In this document: piece after piece, positions 28,522 through 39,278 of the stretch
Layout: the number at the start of each line of letters is the position of its first letter
Position numbering within the stretch: position 1 is the first letter of the stretch
DNA from: Asaia prunellae JCM 25354
GTDB lineage: Bacteria > Pseudomonadota > Alphaproteobacteria > Acetobacterales > Acetobacteraceae
Direction of reading: 5' to 3'
Assembly (NCBI RefSeq): GCF_000613885.1
Contig: NZ_BAJV01000002.1
Location: forward strand, 124,001 to 188,000
DNA length: 64,000 bases
Notes under the pieces: model-generated
What the model was told of the DNA's origin: nothing
What the model saw: the letters and a program-made list of their open reading frames with translations, nothing else
Databases searched by the model: none
Translations under genes and position numbers: made by a program

Positions 28522-29733
28522 GCGGCGTAACCGCCATTTCTCCTGCGATCGAATCCTTTCTTTCGCGGGCGCATCAGGGTGAGGCGCGCAGCCTGCTACA
28601 GCGTCAGGGTCTGCCGCAGCGTCGCCTCGAAGCCTGGCGTTACACACCGCTGCGTGATCTCGACAAGAGCATTTTCACCACCCCTGAAGCTGTATTGGGT
28701 GATGAAGCAGAGGCTCTTCTTGCCCGTCTCGCGCCCGAAGCGCTCGAGGGTCATCGCGTCGTTTTCGTCAATGGCGTTGCAGTCTCTGCCCTTACCAGCC
28801 TGCCGGATACGGTCGAGATCGTTGATCTCGACACTCCACTTTTGACGGACCGCCCACTGAGCGTGCTTAACAGTGCCGTGCAGCAGCCGGGGCTTGCCCT
28901 GCGGGTGGCAGCAGGTATCGATGCTGGCCGGATTGCCCTTGTGTCTCTGGTCACCAGTGGCAATCAGGTTTCAACGCATCTTGCACATCAGATCACGTTG
29001 GAAGCAGGTGCGAAACTGACTCTGCTCGACATCCAGTCGGGAGAAGGTACCTATCTCGCCAATCCGGGCCTTACGGTTTCGGTGGCGGAAAAGGCGCATT
29101 TGACGCATCTGCGTGTGCAGCAGGACAGCTTGAGGCGACCAATCTTGCATTGGTCAATGCCCGGATTGCCGAGCATGGCACTTATGACAGCTTCACGCTG
29201 ACCCTCGGGGCGAAGCTTTCGCGTCATGAGGTTCTGGCGCATCTGGGCGGCAGGCATGCTATCGTGCATGTCAACGCGGCGCAGCTTCTGGCTGGCACGC
29301 AGCATGCCGATCTGACTTCGGTCATTACCCATGCCGCCCCTGACTGCAATTCACGTCAGACAGTCAAGAATGTCCTTATGGATGCCGGCCATGGTGTATT
29401 CCAGGGCAAGATCTACGTCGATCGCATTGCCCAGAAGACAGATGGCTACCAGATGAACCAGGCCCTTCTTCTATCGGAAAAAGCGCAGATCGACAGCAAG
29501 CCGGAGCTTGAGATCTACGCGGACGATGTCAAATGCAGTCATGGTGCCACTGTCGGTGCGCTTGATGAAGAACAACTCTTTTATCTTCGTGCGCGGGGCA
29601 TTCCGCACGCTGAAGCCCGCGCCATTCTGGTGCGAGCCTTCCTGCTGGATGCTCTGGCACTGGTGACGGATGAACCGCTTATGCATTGCTCGACCGACGT
29701 GTTGATGCATGGTGGCAGAAAAGAGAGGCATGA
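28518..29733 (+). CDS. sufD: Fe-S assembly protein SufD, two frameshifts in this sequence
   Basis: SufD is the partner of SufB in SufBC2D. The N-terminal frame (RQGLPQRRLEAWRYTPLRDL) is typical. It breaks at base 29132, where AGCTT-GAGGCG should read AGCTTGGAGGCG (giving DSLEATNLALVNARIAEHG). A second loss at base 29683 (ATG-CATTG for ATGGCATTG) would otherwise run on to an unrelated end; restoring it gives ALLDRRVDAWWQKREA and a stop at 29731. With both bases restored the gene encodes 405 residues, a normal SufD length, and its stop overlaps the sufS start. I see both as sequence errors. Confidence 0.88.
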
Positions 29734-30967
29734 TGACCTCGAACGACGTTCTCGACCGTTTTGCGACGTTGCGCAGCCAGTTTCCGATTCTGTCGGAAAC
29801 CGTGCACGGGCGTCCGCTTGTCTTTCTTGACAGTGCAGCTCGGCGCAAAAGCCGGATTGCGTTATAGACGCCATGGCTCAGGCCATGCAGCATCAATACG
29901 CGAACATCCATCGCGGACTGCACTGGATGAGCGAGCGCACAACCGAGGCGTATGAATCGGTGCGCACGCAGGCTGCCCGTTTTCTCAATGCGCCGGATCG
30001 TCACGAGATCGTCTTCACGCGTAACAGCACCGAGGCGATCAATCTCGTCGCGCATTCCTTCGGGGCTCTGCTCAAACCCGGGCAGGCTGTGCTGATCTCG
30101 GAGCTGGAGCACCACTCCAATCTCGTGCCGTGGCAGATGCTGCGTGACCGCGCCGGAATCGACCTGCGCATTGCCCCCATCACCGGGCAGGGCGATCTCG
30201 ATCTGGAGGCTTATGAAGGGTTGCTCCAGGACGGACGTGTCGGGCTGGTGGCCATTACCCATATGTCTAACGTGCTTGGGACCTTGACCCCGGCAAAAGA
30301 GCTGGCGCGCCTGGCCCATCGCCACGGCGCGCGTATCCTGTTCGACGGATCGCAATCTGCGGTGCATCGCAAGATCGATGTGCAGGACATCGACGCTGAT
30401 TTTTTTGTATGTACCGGACACAAGCTTTACGGCCCGACCGGCATTGGTCTGTTGTGGGGGCGGACTGAACTGCTCGATGCCATGCCACCCTTCATGGGCG
30501 GTGGCGAGATGATCGAGAGCGTAAGTTTCGAAAAATCGACTTGGGCCCGAATTCCCCATAAATTCGAAGCCGGCACGCCGCCTATTATTGAGGTGATCGG
30601 CCTCGGCGCCGCACTCTCTTTCATGGACAAGCTTGGCGCTGAAACAATTGCCGCTCACGAAGAGGCGCTGGTCTCCTATACGCGCGCGACACTGGGTGCA
30701 TGTGAAGGGGTCAGGCTCATCGGGTCACCTGCTGAACAAGGGGGCGTAGTCTCTTTCATTGTAGAAGGTGCACACCCACATGATCTGGCAGTACTCTTGG
30801 ATCGTCAGGGTATTGCTATCCGGGCAGGGCAGCATTGTGCGGAACCCCTGATCCGTCGTCTGGGCCTGACGGCAACAGCAAGAGCAAGTTTTGGCGTCTA
30901 TACGACGCGTGATGATATCGATGCATTGGCCAAGGGCGTCTTGCGTGCCCGACAGATGCTGGTCTGA
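29730..30967 (+). CDS. sufS: Cysteine desulfurase SufS, frameshifted
   Basis: A PLP enzyme that takes sulfur from cysteine for cluster building. The N-terminus MMTSNDVLDRFATLRSQFPI starts at 29730 (or 29733). The frame breaks at base 29840, where GCAGCT-CGGCG should read GCAGCTTCGGCG, restoring DSAASAQKPDCVIDAMAQA. The rest holds the PLP-binding Lys (CTGHKLYGPTGIG) and the active-site Cys (RAGQHCAEPL). Restored length is 412 residues, normal for group II enzymes. No SufE/SufU partner gene is in this operon. Confidence 0.92.
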
Positions 30968-30984
30968 CGCAGGGAGATCACACC

Positions 30985-31368
30985 ATGACGGACGAAAATC
31001 ATATCCTGACCAGACCACTCGGCGCTACGGACGAGGATGGATCTGTTGAGACTACCTCTTCGGGTCTCGCGGATGAGGACAGTGTCATATCGGCCATTGC
31101 GACCGTTTATGATCCTGAGATTCCGGTTAATATCTATGAGCTTGGCCTTATCTACGCAATCGATCTGCATGATGACGGTCGTGTTGATATCGAAATGACC
31201 TTGACCGCACCTAACTGTCCCAGTGCGCAGGAGCTGCCTGAACAGGTTCGCGAGGCTGTTGCCGCCCTGCCAGAAGTCACCAAGGCCAGTGTTGCCATCG
31301 TCTGGGATCCGCCATGGGATATGAGCCGTATGAGCGATGACGCGCGTCTTGCGCTGAATATGTTCTGA
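30985..31368 (+). CDS. SufT-like DUF59 (MIP18 family) Fe-S assembly factor
   Basis: A 127-residue protein whose core is the DUF59 domain: ATVYDPEIPVNIYELGLIYA, then MTLTAPNCPSAQELPEQV with the conserved Cys. SufT-type proteins help mature iron-sulfur proteins, often as part of suf operons. The N-terminal 30 residues are acidic. It lies 17 bases after sufS and 15 before the A-type carrier gene. Confidence 0.92.
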   Translation: MTDENHILTRPLGATDEDGSVETTSSGLADEDSVISAIATVYDPEIPVNIYELGLIYAIDLHDDGRVDIEMTLTAPNCPSAQELPEQVREAVAALPEVTKASVAIVWDPPWDMSRMSDDARLALNMF

Positions 31369-31383
31369 ACGGGGAGAAGAGAG

Positions 31384-31755
31384 ATGAGCGATACACAGAC
31401 TGCCCCGATGCCCGTCAAACGGGAGCTGCCTCCGCTGATGCAGATGACCGAACGTGCGGCAAAGCGACTGAAGCAGCTCTACGAAGGTGCAAACAAAGGG
31501 CAGATCCTCCGCATCAGTGTCAATACACGCGGCTGTTCTGGTATGTCCTATGATATGAGCTTCGTGGAAGAAGCAGCGCCAAGCGATGAACGCGTCACGG
31601 ATCAGGGGCTCCTGCTTCTTGTTGATCGCAAGGCAACGCTTTTTCTGATCGGTACGGTGATGGATTACGAGGTCAAGGATCTCGAGTCAGGATTTACTTT
31701 TACCAATCCTAACGAAAAAGGCCGTTGCGGCTGCGGTGAAAGCTTTCACGTCTGA
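31384..31755 (+). CDS. sufA: A-type Fe-S carrier protein (SufA/IscA family)
   Basis: A 123-residue carrier with the three conserved cysteines of the family: one in RGCSGMSYD and two near the end in RCGCGESF. It accepts clusters from SufBC2D and passes them to target enzymes. It closes the suf operon; its end overlaps the convergent methyltransferase gene by 10 bases. Gene name is by family and context; it could equally be called iscA-like. Confidence 0.93.
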   Translation: MSDTQTAPMPVKRELPPLMQMTERAAKRLKQLYEGANKGQILRISVNTRGCSGMSYDMSFVEEAAPSDERVTDQGLLLLVDRKATLFLIGTVMDYEVKDLESGFTFTNPNEKGRCGCGESFHV

Positions 31756-33030
31756 CGACGTGAAAGCCTCTTTTTGCTTTTGGTGAAGCTGACGACCGCT
31801 TCTACCTCGGTTGACCAGAGAAACTGATCAATGACCGCAACCGAAAGTACCTCATAACCTGCCTTCTGCAGAAGAGCTGAATCCTTCTGAAGCGCCTGCG
31901 GATTACAGCTTACATAGATAATATCCTCGACGCCGGACCGCGCAATATGATCCATCTGCGACAATGCGCCAGCATGAGGCGGGTCAAGAACGATGACCCG
32001 TGCTTTGGCAAACTCCTTGGCAATGAGGGGCTGGCGTGTCAGATCGCGGTGAGTGGTTTCAATACGCTGGCCAATGGCACCTGATTTAAGTGCAGCGATC
32101 GCTTCGGAATGCCCCTCATAAGCCAATACGCGCCCTTTTTGTGCGAGTGGCACGGTAAGTGTGCCAAAACCCGCAAAAAGCTCGATGATCGGGTCACGAC
32201 GATTCAGCGTAGGCAGCGCGTTCAGAACAGCATCGGCAATCGCTGACTCACTCTGATTGGTGGCTTGCAGAAAGCCGCCTGGTGGTGGCGTCAGCCTGAC
32301 TGCTCCGAAAGCATGGAAAACCGGGCCCTGCTGAGCGACAATCTCGTAGCCGTCACTCGGCCTGCGTCTGGAGCGCCACGAAATACGGGGAATTTTATGG
32401 GTACGGGCGAAGGAGGCAAGTTTGACCCGGTCTGTCGGGACGAGCGCTGCGTCAGTCGCAATCAGAAGATCCGGGCCCGAACTGTACAGATTGATCTGGA
32501 GATCGCCCCCTCCCGTAACAGCGCCCAGAGATCCGAGAACCTCGCGTAGCGGTCGAGAAGAGCAAGCAGGCTTGGCTCGATGACATGACATTCTGTCATG
32601 TCCACTACGTCGCCATGGCGACGATGAAGGCCCAGAATGATCTTGCCGGGTTGACGCTGAAAGGCGAGATCTATTCTGCGACGGCTCTCTGCATCAACCT
32701 GCATTGCATCGAAACGCGGCAGGGTCTCGAACCCGGAACGGGTCAGGGCATGCTGAACCAGCCCGATCTTCCAGTCCAGCAGGGCCGGACGGGAGGTGGT
32801 CTGCATCGCGCAGCCACCGCAACTCCCGAAAAGGGAACAGACAGGGGGGACCGATCGGGGGAGGGGGCAAGAATGTCGATCAGCTCGACATGACGGGAGT
32901 CGTCATAGCGTAATCTGAGTGTATCGCCCGGAACAGTTTCAGGAATGTAGGCGGGCTTGTCCTTGATAAGAACAAGCCCGTCGCCATTCGCGCCGAAGGA
33001 GAGGACCTTCGTCTCGATAAGAGAGGCCAT
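31746..33030 (-). CDS. 23S rRNA (uracil-5)-methyltransferase, RlmD/TrmA family, frameshifted
   Basis: A SAM enzyme with an N-terminal TRAM-like part, an iron-sulfur Cys cluster (CSLFGSCGGC in the corrected reading), the SAM-binding IELFAGFGTLTVPLA and the catalytic SCNP loop (YVSCNPQALQKD). Two one-base losses break it: at 32844-32849 a run of six G should be seven, and at 32551-32552 GG should be GGG. With both restored the protein is 428 residues and reads continuously. The enzyme would methylate 23S rRNA at a uracil (U1939 or U747 in E. coli); which site is not decidable. Confidence 0.85.
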
Positions 33031-33036
33031 CAGGGA

Positions 33037-35340
33037 TCAGACAGTCCCGCGATGCTGGATCGGTCCAACCTGATCATCGTGTTCTGCCTTGCGATTGCGG
33101 CGCGGCAGCAGCATGAAGGCCGGTGTGTCATGGCCGAATCCGGTGCGTGGGGCATCGTGATCGAAGGCAGGCGTGGGAGCAATCGAGATGCCACCCGCCT
33201 CATCCTTGTCGCGTACCGGCTGACGCGACGCATTGCCTGTTCCAGTACGGTCACGATCACGGTTTTCACCATGACGGTTCTGGCGACCGCCACGGTCTTT
33301 TCCGTGGCGCTTTTCACGGCGTTCCGGATGGCTGTTTTCCTGTTCGGGATCTGCCCAGGGCAAGGTCTCGATTCCATCGATGCTGATGGATGGAATCGGG
33401 GCATGTTTCAGCTTCTCGATTGCCTCGGCCAGTAATTTCTGGCGTGGGGAAGCCAGACTGAATGCATGGCCTGTTTTTCCTGCACGTCCGGTGCGGCCGA
33501 TACGGTGGATATAATCCTCTGCATTGAAAGGCAGATCGAAATTGAACACATGGGAAAGGCCGCCAATATCAATGCCGCGAGCAGCCACGTCCGAGCAGAC
33601 CAGAATCTGAAGCTCGCCTGCCTTGAATCGTTCAAGCGTCTTGAAACGAAGCGACTGGGCAAGGTCTCCGTGCAGATGACCTACAGCAAAACCATGCTTG
33701 TGCAGGGATTTGTAGAGCACATCAACGTCGCGCTTGCGGTTGCAGAAGACGATCGCGTTCTGCACGTTTTTACGTCGCAGCAATTTGCGAAGCACACGAC
33801 GCTTCTCATGTTCATCGACAACTAGAAGGGCTTCCTCGATTGTGGTTGCAACCGATGAGGGGCGCGAAACGGTGATTTCTTCTGGCAAATGCAGGAACTG
33901 ATCTGCCAGTGTCCGGATTTCCGGCGCCATGGTTGCTGAAAAAAGCAAAGTCTGGCGATTTGCAGGAAGCATGGAAACGATACGCGTGATGTCGGGAATA
34001 AATCCCATATCCAGCATGCGGTCGGCTTCGTCGATAACCAGGATACCGGTTTGCGTCAGAAGCAGCCCCCCCCGGTCGAACAGATCCATCAGGCGCCCAG
34101 GTGTTGCAATCAGGATATCAACGCCCTGATTCAGCACTGCACGCTGATCGGCCATGCTTTCACCACCGATGAGAAGGGCATGGTTAAGGCGCAGATGCTT
34201 GCCGTAAAGGGTGAGATTTTCGGCAACCTGGAGTGCCAGCTCACGCGTAGGCTCAAGAATGAGGGAGCGAGGCATGCGGGCGCGGGCGCGCGATCCAGCG
34301 AGTCGCTCGATCATGGGGAGGGTAAAGGAAGCGGTCTTTCCCGTACCGGTCTGGGCGACGCCAAGCACATCCTGACCGCTCAGAACGACAGGGATGGCGC
34401 GTGCCTGGATTGGAGTCGGATGCTCATAGCCCATCTCCTCGATGGCACGCATGACAGGAGCCGACAGGCCAAGTTCGGAGAAGCGTGGTCTGGGTGTCTC
34501 GGCAACAGCTTTCAGGTCCGGCTCTTGGTCGAGAGGCGGTGTCGTCTGAGGCAGTACAGCAGAGGAGGTCTGTGTCGTTGTTTCAGTCGTGCTGGGCTTG
34601 CGGCGGCCGCGTCTGGGAGGGGTCTGTACTGCAGGCTCTATCGCGAGAGGGAGGGCGACCACAGACTCCTCTTCAACGTGTGACTCATTTTCCTGAGGAG
34701 CAATGTCTGCAATTGCTTCTTTCAGGGCAGGTTCGAGTTTGGCAACAGTGCTACGGGCTGTACGCTTGCGTGGGCCCCGGGGCGTGTCTGTGTCGGGTTC
34801 ATTAGTCAACGCGACGGGTTCAGCAAGGACGGGGGCAGCCTTGGCTGTTGCGCGAGGCTTGCGCGAGACGGATTTAGTGACTGCCGTCTTGCCTGCTGAA
34901 ACCTTGCTGGCAACTGGTCTTCTGCCGGGCTTGGCCTTGGGTTCTTCCGGTGCACCCTCTGTCTTGCTGGCGACTTCTTCATCCATGACAGCAGCAAGGG
35001 GAGTCTTGCGAGGACGGCCACGTCCGCGCTTGACCGGGACTTCCTGTTCCGAAGTGGCGACAGTGACAGCTTCGGCTGTCGGAGCGGTCTTTTTCACTGC
35101 TGTGGTTCTGACACGGGCAGGTTTTGTGATGGTTGTTTTCTCTGTTGTGGCGCTGCTGATGACTGGCTTGCGGCCGCGTCTTGCTTTGGGCGCATTCTCG
35201 ACGGCGGGTGCGTCAGACTGAGTGTTGCGAGGCTGCGCCTCTGCCACGGACTCCACCGCTTGAAGTTCTGCCTTGGAGGAGGAACGTTTCTTGCGTGCGG
35301 GGGAGGTTTTTGCCGAACCTGCGGTCGATTTTGCGGTCAA
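33037..35340 (-). CDS. DEAD-box RNA helicase with AT-hook-rich N-terminal extension
   Basis: A 767-residue protein. Residues about 287-660 are a standard DEAD-box core: Q-motif PTPIQ, GTGKT, PTRELA, DEAD, SAT, and HRIGRTGRAG. The first 285 residues are unusual: Lys/Ala/Thr/Pro-rich with four AT-hook-like Arg/Lys-Gly-Arg-Pro motifs (RRGRKP about 54-59, KRGRGRPRK 104-112, KPGRRP 137-142, PRRGRRKPS 242-250), like histone H1-type tails. The C-terminal 110 residues are charged (RHGKDRGGRQNRHGEN). Start TTG 35340 follows a purine stretch and an in-frame stop lies 5 codons upstream; no ATG is available nearby. It probably acts in RNA metabolism, perhaps at the nucleoid. Confidence 0.85.
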   Translation of the reverse strand: MTAKSTAGSAKTSPARKKRSSSKAELQAVESVAEAQPRNTQSDAPAVENAPKARRGRKPVISSATTEKTTITKPARVRTTAVKKTAPTAEAVTVATSEQEVPVKRGRGRPRKTPLAAVMDEEVASKTEGAPEEPKAKPGRRPVASKVSAGKTAVTKSVSRKPRATAKAAPVLAEPVALTNEPDTDTPRGPRKRTARSTVAKLEPALKEAIADIAPQENESHVEEESVVALPLAIEPAVQTPPRRGRRKPSTTETTTQTSSAVLPQTTPPLDQEPDLKAVAETPRPRFSELGLSAPVMRAIEEMGYEHPTPIQARAIPVVLSGQDVLGVAQTGTGKTASFTLPMIERLAGSRARARMPRSLILEPTRELALQVAENLTLYGKHLRLNHALLIGGESMADQRAVLNQGVDILIATPGRLMDLFDRGGLLLTQTGILVIDEADRMLDMGFIPDITRIVSMLPANRQTLLFSATMAPEIRTLADQFLHLPEEITVSRPSSVATTIEEALLVVDEHEKRRVLRKLLRRKNVQNAIVFCNRKRDVDVLYKSLHKHGFAVGHLHGDLAQSLRFKTLERFKAGELQILVCSDVAARGIDIGGLSHVFNFDLPFNAEDYIHRIGRTGRAGKTGHAFSLASPRQKLLAEAIEKLKHAPIPSISIDGIETLPWADPEQENSHPERREKRHGKDRGGRQNRHGENRDRDRTGTGNASRQPVRDKDEAGGISIAPTPAFDHDAPRTGFGHDTPAFMLLPRRNRKAEHDDQVGPIQHRGTV

Positions 35341-35547
35341 ACTGCTCTCTGATAACTATGGAGGTCTAGAAAATATACGGCGCTCAGGCATGGCCTCTTT
35401 ACAGCAGGGCAAGCGCAGGGCCTTGGCCAGTCGCCCGTGCGTTATCGCGAAATCCTGTAAAAGGCAAGGTTTTCCGCTGATCGGGCTCCAGATCAGCGGT
35501 TTTCGGTTCTTTTTTCTGCCTTTTGTCGGGTGTTCGCCAGAGGCGCG

Positions 35548-35999
35548 TCATACATTCCCGCCTGTGGCAGCGCAGAATACGATCAGAACGCCTATGGCGA
35601 CCATCAGGATGACGCGCTTGCGTACCTTGTCAAACTGTGAGGGCTGTGGCCGGATGGCGCGGCGAAGGCTCTGGAAAGGCCCGAAATAGATGCTGGCAAA
35701 AAGTAGCGCCATGATGAGAGCAAGGCCCTGCATGATGTTGATTGGCAGGCTCATGGCGCCGAATCCACCATATGGATAACCAGCAGCCAGCCCGTGATCA
35801 GGGCAGTCGGGATAACATGAAGCAAGGCGCGGAAGTAACGACCGATCAGCTGGATCTGTACATTCTGCCGTTGAGCGGGTTCAAGCAGAGCAACCGTCGA
35901 GCGGCTGACGATCGCAGCGTAAAGACCGCCTCCAATCCAGTAAGCCATGCACAGAAGATGAAGCGCAAGGATCACGCTCCAGAGAAACGGGTTCGACAT
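35548..35999 (-). CDS. CopD-like small membrane protein, frameshifted
   Basis: Two short overlapping frames (35751-35999 and 35548-35754) join into one 150-residue protein if one base is restored at 35768-35769 (CC should be CCC, giving HMGGFGAMSLPI). It then has four hydrophobic segments with conserved His in HLLCMAYWIGG and LLHVIPTALITGW, resembling CopD-type or related heme/copper membrane proteins. Function is not known. The gene precedes and is divergent from nnr. The call of one gene rather than two is inference from the continuity of membrane segments and the window-wide pattern. Confidence 0.65.
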
Positions 36000-36136
36000 G
36001 TTTTCTCCATCAAGGATCGGGTCCAGAAAGGATCGGCGTCCTCAGGATCAGGGCCCTGAAAAGCGGGATCTGGAATACTGGAGCTTTCTGCGACGTTCCC
36101 TAGCAGCATGCACGAAATCATCAATATCGGAATGAA

Positions 36137-37598
36137 ATGATCATGAAGCCGGATCTGCGTTTTTCCCTGCCAACACCTGCACAATGCAGTCTCATGGACA
36201 GAAAGGCGAGCGAGACGGTTGGGATCGCCAACCTGATGGAGCGCGCGGGATGGGCCGTTGCCCAGGCCGTTCGGGCACGTTTTGCGCCTTGTCGCGTGCT
36301 GGTACTCTGTGGGCCGGGAAATAATGGTGGCGATGGTTATGTTGCTGCGCGCTATCTGGAGCGTGCAGGCTGGCCGGTACAGGTATCATATTTCGTTCCG
36401 CCACGGGTTCCCGGTCCTGCGGCTGAAGCTGCATCCCGGTTTCGCGGTAACAGAGTCGCTTTTACGGCAGAAAATGTGGCACGGGCCGATCTGGTGATTG
36501 ATGCCATTTTCGGGGCGGGACTTGATCGTCCGCCTTCTTCCGGAATCATGGGCGTGTTGTCAGCGGCAAAAAGACTGGTTGCGGTCGATCTGCCGAGCGC
36601 GATCAATGGCAGTACGGGAGCCATCATGCCGAAGGGCCAGATTACTGTCTGAGTGTGACTTTTGTTCGCCCGAAACCTGGCCATATTCTCTATCCCGGGC
36701 GTGCGGTTTGCGGCGAAGTCGTATGGGCTGATATCGGCATGCCTGAAGACTGCCTTGCCCATGCTGCGCCCGATACCTGGCTTAACCAGCCCGGCTTGTG
36801 GCGCATTCCGGCGATGAGCCTGAAGATCACAAATATCGTCGTGGCGTTGTCAGCCTGTGTGCTGGGCAGGTCATGCCAGGTGCCACGCGTCTGGCAGCAG
36901 CGGGTGCCCGGGCAAGTGGGGCAGGTCTGGTACGGATAAGTGCAGGTCAAGGGGCAGAAGCTTATCGTCTCGGCGCGCCGGGACTCGTTATCGACGAAGC
37001 GCCGCTTGAAGCCCTGCTTGAGGACGACCGGCGCAAGGTATGGCTCTGCGGCCCCGGCCTGACGGAAGGAGAAGTCGAAGCGAGTCTCCCCGTACTCCTA
37101 CGTGCGGGACGTATTGTGCTTGCCGATGCCGGGGCGCTGGGCTGGGCAGGTGAATGCCCGGCCAGACTGGAAGGTGTTGCCGTCATCACGCCTCATATCG
37201 GAGAGTTTACCAGACTTTTCGGCTCTCCCGGTGATGATCCTGTCATGGCGGTTCGTGAGGCAGCGCGGCAGATCGGAGCAACAGTCGTATTGAAAGGGGC
37301 GGTAAGTATTATTGCAGCACCTGACGGGAGAGTGGCTCTGAATGACCATGCAAGTCCGGCACTTGCCACGGCAGGTTCCGGCGATACGCTTTCCGGCGTG
37401 ATCGCAACAATGCTGGCGGCGGGTATGGCAACATGGGAAGCTGCCTGTGCGGGTGTATGGCTGCACGGAGAAGCTGGATTGAGAGCCGGAAACTGGCCAA
37501 TTGTTGAGGCTCTGGATTCTCATCTTGGCGATGCTCGTGCCAAGGCGATCGCACTGGCTTGTGGAATGGAAGATCTTGCTGTAAAGCGGCGCGCTTGA
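36137..37598 (+). CDS. nnr: Bifunctional NAD(P)H-hydrate epimerase/dehydratase (Nnr), two frameshifts
   Basis: This enzyme repairs damaged NAD(P)HX. The N-terminal epimerase (GPGNNGGDGYVAARYLERAG) and C-terminal ADP-dependent dehydratase (AGASGAGLVRIS-type, then VITPHIGEFTRLF and ATAGSGDTLSGVIATML) are both present. One base is lost at 36640 (GCCAG-ATTAC for GCCAGGATTAC) and one at 36819-36820 (AGCC-TGAAG for AGCCCTGAAG); restoring both gives a continuous 487-residue protein. Start is ATG 36137 or 36143. In other bacteria this gene is often near tRNA genes, as here. Confidence 0.87.
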
Positions 37599-37625
37599 CG
37601 GTCCTGCTCCGGCGGGACTGCGTGT

Positions 37626-37710
<85 letters not shown>

Positions 37711-37810
37711 AATAATTCTCCTTAGTCGGGGTTCCTGCCTTGCCTGTGCTGCGATGAAGCCAGGCGCAGGGCCCCGATGGCAACCCGGTCAATAGAGGAT
37801 CGCCTGACAG

Positions 37811-39142
37811 ATGCAGGTTACCCAAACGCAATCCGAAGGTCTGAAGCGCGGCTTTACCGTCACTGTGCCGGCTGGCGATCTGGAGGCGCGACGCGCCGCT
37901 CGTCTCGCCGAGCTCGGCCGTACGATCAATTTGCCTGGCTTCCGTCCTGGCAAGGTGCCCGCATCGCTCGTCAAGCAGCGCTATGGCGCCGCTCTGAACG
38001 GTGAGATCCTTGAGCAGGTCGTTAACGAATCCACGACCAAGGTGCTGGAAGACAACAAGCTGCGCCCTGCTGTGCAGCCGAAAGTCGAGCTGGTATCAGG
38101 TGGCGAGGGTGAAGGTGATCTCGAATTCAAGATCGAACTCGAGATTCTGCCGGAAATCGCCCTTCCCGATCTGTCAGGGCTTGAGCTGACCCGTCTCACT
38201 GCCAAGCCGGCTGATGAAACCATCGACAAGGCCCTTGCCGAGCTCGCCAAGCGTCAGCGCAGCTTTGAAACGATCGAGGAAGATCGTGCTGCCCGTCAGG
38301 GTGACGTCGTGAACTGCGACTTTGTCGGCAAGCTGGACGGCACGCCTTTCGATGGCGGTACGGCGCAGGACGTCAATGTCGAGATCGGTGGTGATGGCTT
38401 CATCCCCGGTTTCGCCGAACAGCTTGAAGGCATGAAGGCCGGGGAAGAAAAGGTGATCACCGTCACGTTCCCCGCCGAGTATCAGGCCAAGGAGCTGGCT
38501 GGCAAGGAAGCGACCTTCGACATCAAGGCGAATGCTCTCAAGACGCCGGTAGATCCGGCGCTCGATGACGAGCTGGCGAAGAAGATCGGTTTCGAGAACA
38601 TCGCCCAGGTGCGTGACATCATCGTCAAGCAGGCTGAGGGTGAATACAGCCAGTTGTCACGTCTGCGCATCAAGCGTGAGCTGCTGGATGCTCTTTCTGG
38701 CAAGACCGAGTTCGAGGCTCCCGAGAGCATGGTCGAGAGCGAATTCGGCCAGATCTGGCAGCGCGTCGAGCAGGATCGTGCTTCCGGCGAGATAGATGAG
38801 GAAGATGCAGGCAAGGATGAGGAAACCCTGCGCGCTGATTACCGCAAGATTGCTGAACGCCGCGTAAAGCTTGGTCTTCTTCTGGCAGAAATCGGCCGCA
38901 GCAAGGAAATCACGGTTTCCCGCGAAGAGCTGATGCAGGCCGTTCGTCAGGAAGCCATGCGCTATCCGGGGCAGGAGCAGGCCGTGTTCGAATTCTTCAG
39001 CAAGAATCCGCAGGCTGCTGACGGTCTTCGCGGTCCGATTCTGGAGAACAAGGTTGTCGACTATCTGATCGAGCTGGCCAAGGTCACAGACAAGGAAGTG
39101 ACGCCTGAAGAGCTGGCCGAAATTCCGCCAGCCGATCTCTGA
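37811..39142 (+). CDS. tig: Trigger factor (ribosome-bound chaperone)
   Basis: A 443-residue chaperone. The ribosome-binding signature is in [20 protein letters not shown], the FKBP-type prolyl isomerase domain spans about residues 150-245 ([27 protein letters not shown]), and the C-terminal chaperone arms follow. It binds nascent chains at the exit tunnel. Placed before clpP, clpX and lon, it forms the usual tig-clpP-clpX-lon protein-quality cluster. Start ATG 37811. Confidence 0.97.
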   Translation: MQVTQTQSEGLKRGFTVTVPAGDLEARRAARLAELGRTINLPGFRPGKVPASLVKQRYGAALNGEILEQVVNESTTKVLEDNKLRPAVQPKVELVSGGEGEGDLEFKIELEILPEIALPDLSGLELTRLTAKPADETIDKALAELAKRQRSFETIEEDRAARQGDVVNCDFVGKLDGTPFDGGTAQDVNVEIGGDGFIPGFAEQLEGMKAGEEKVITVTFPAEYQAKELAGKEATFDIKANALKTPVDPALDDELAKKIGFENIAQVRDIIVKQAEGEYSQLSRLRIKRELLDALSGKTEFEAPESMVESEFGQIWQRVEQDRASGEIDEEDAGKDEETLRADYRKIAERRVKLGLLLAEIGRSKEITVSREELMQAVRQEAMRYPGQEQAVFEFFSKNPQAADGLRGPILENKVVDYLIELAKVTDKEVTPEELAEIPPADL

Positions 39143-39170
39143 TCATCTGATTCGCACCGAAACTCCCGGA

Positions 39171-39192
39171 GTCCGTTCGTTTTTTGACGGAC
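39171..39192 (+). other. Hairpin with T-rich loop between tig and clpP
   Basis: GTCCGT pairs with ACGGAC around a loop TCGTTTTTTG. The T-tract is inside the loop, so it is not a standard terminator; it may attenuate or stabilise the tig transcript. Confidence 0.35.
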
Positions 39193-39278
39193 GGGCTCTA
39201 GGCGTTCATGGTGGCCATACCAAGATTAGAGAAGTCACACACCGGCCCGATCAGGGCCGGTGGCAGTTAGGAACGGAA

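Noticed and set aside
29471-30658. 395-residue minus-strand ORF over sufS
   Set aside because: Antisense of sufS, which has clear PLP-enzyme motifs.
35972-36184. Small minus-strand ORF between the CopD-like gene and nnr
   Set aside because: It overlaps the start of the CopD-like gene and has no ribosome site; probably chance.
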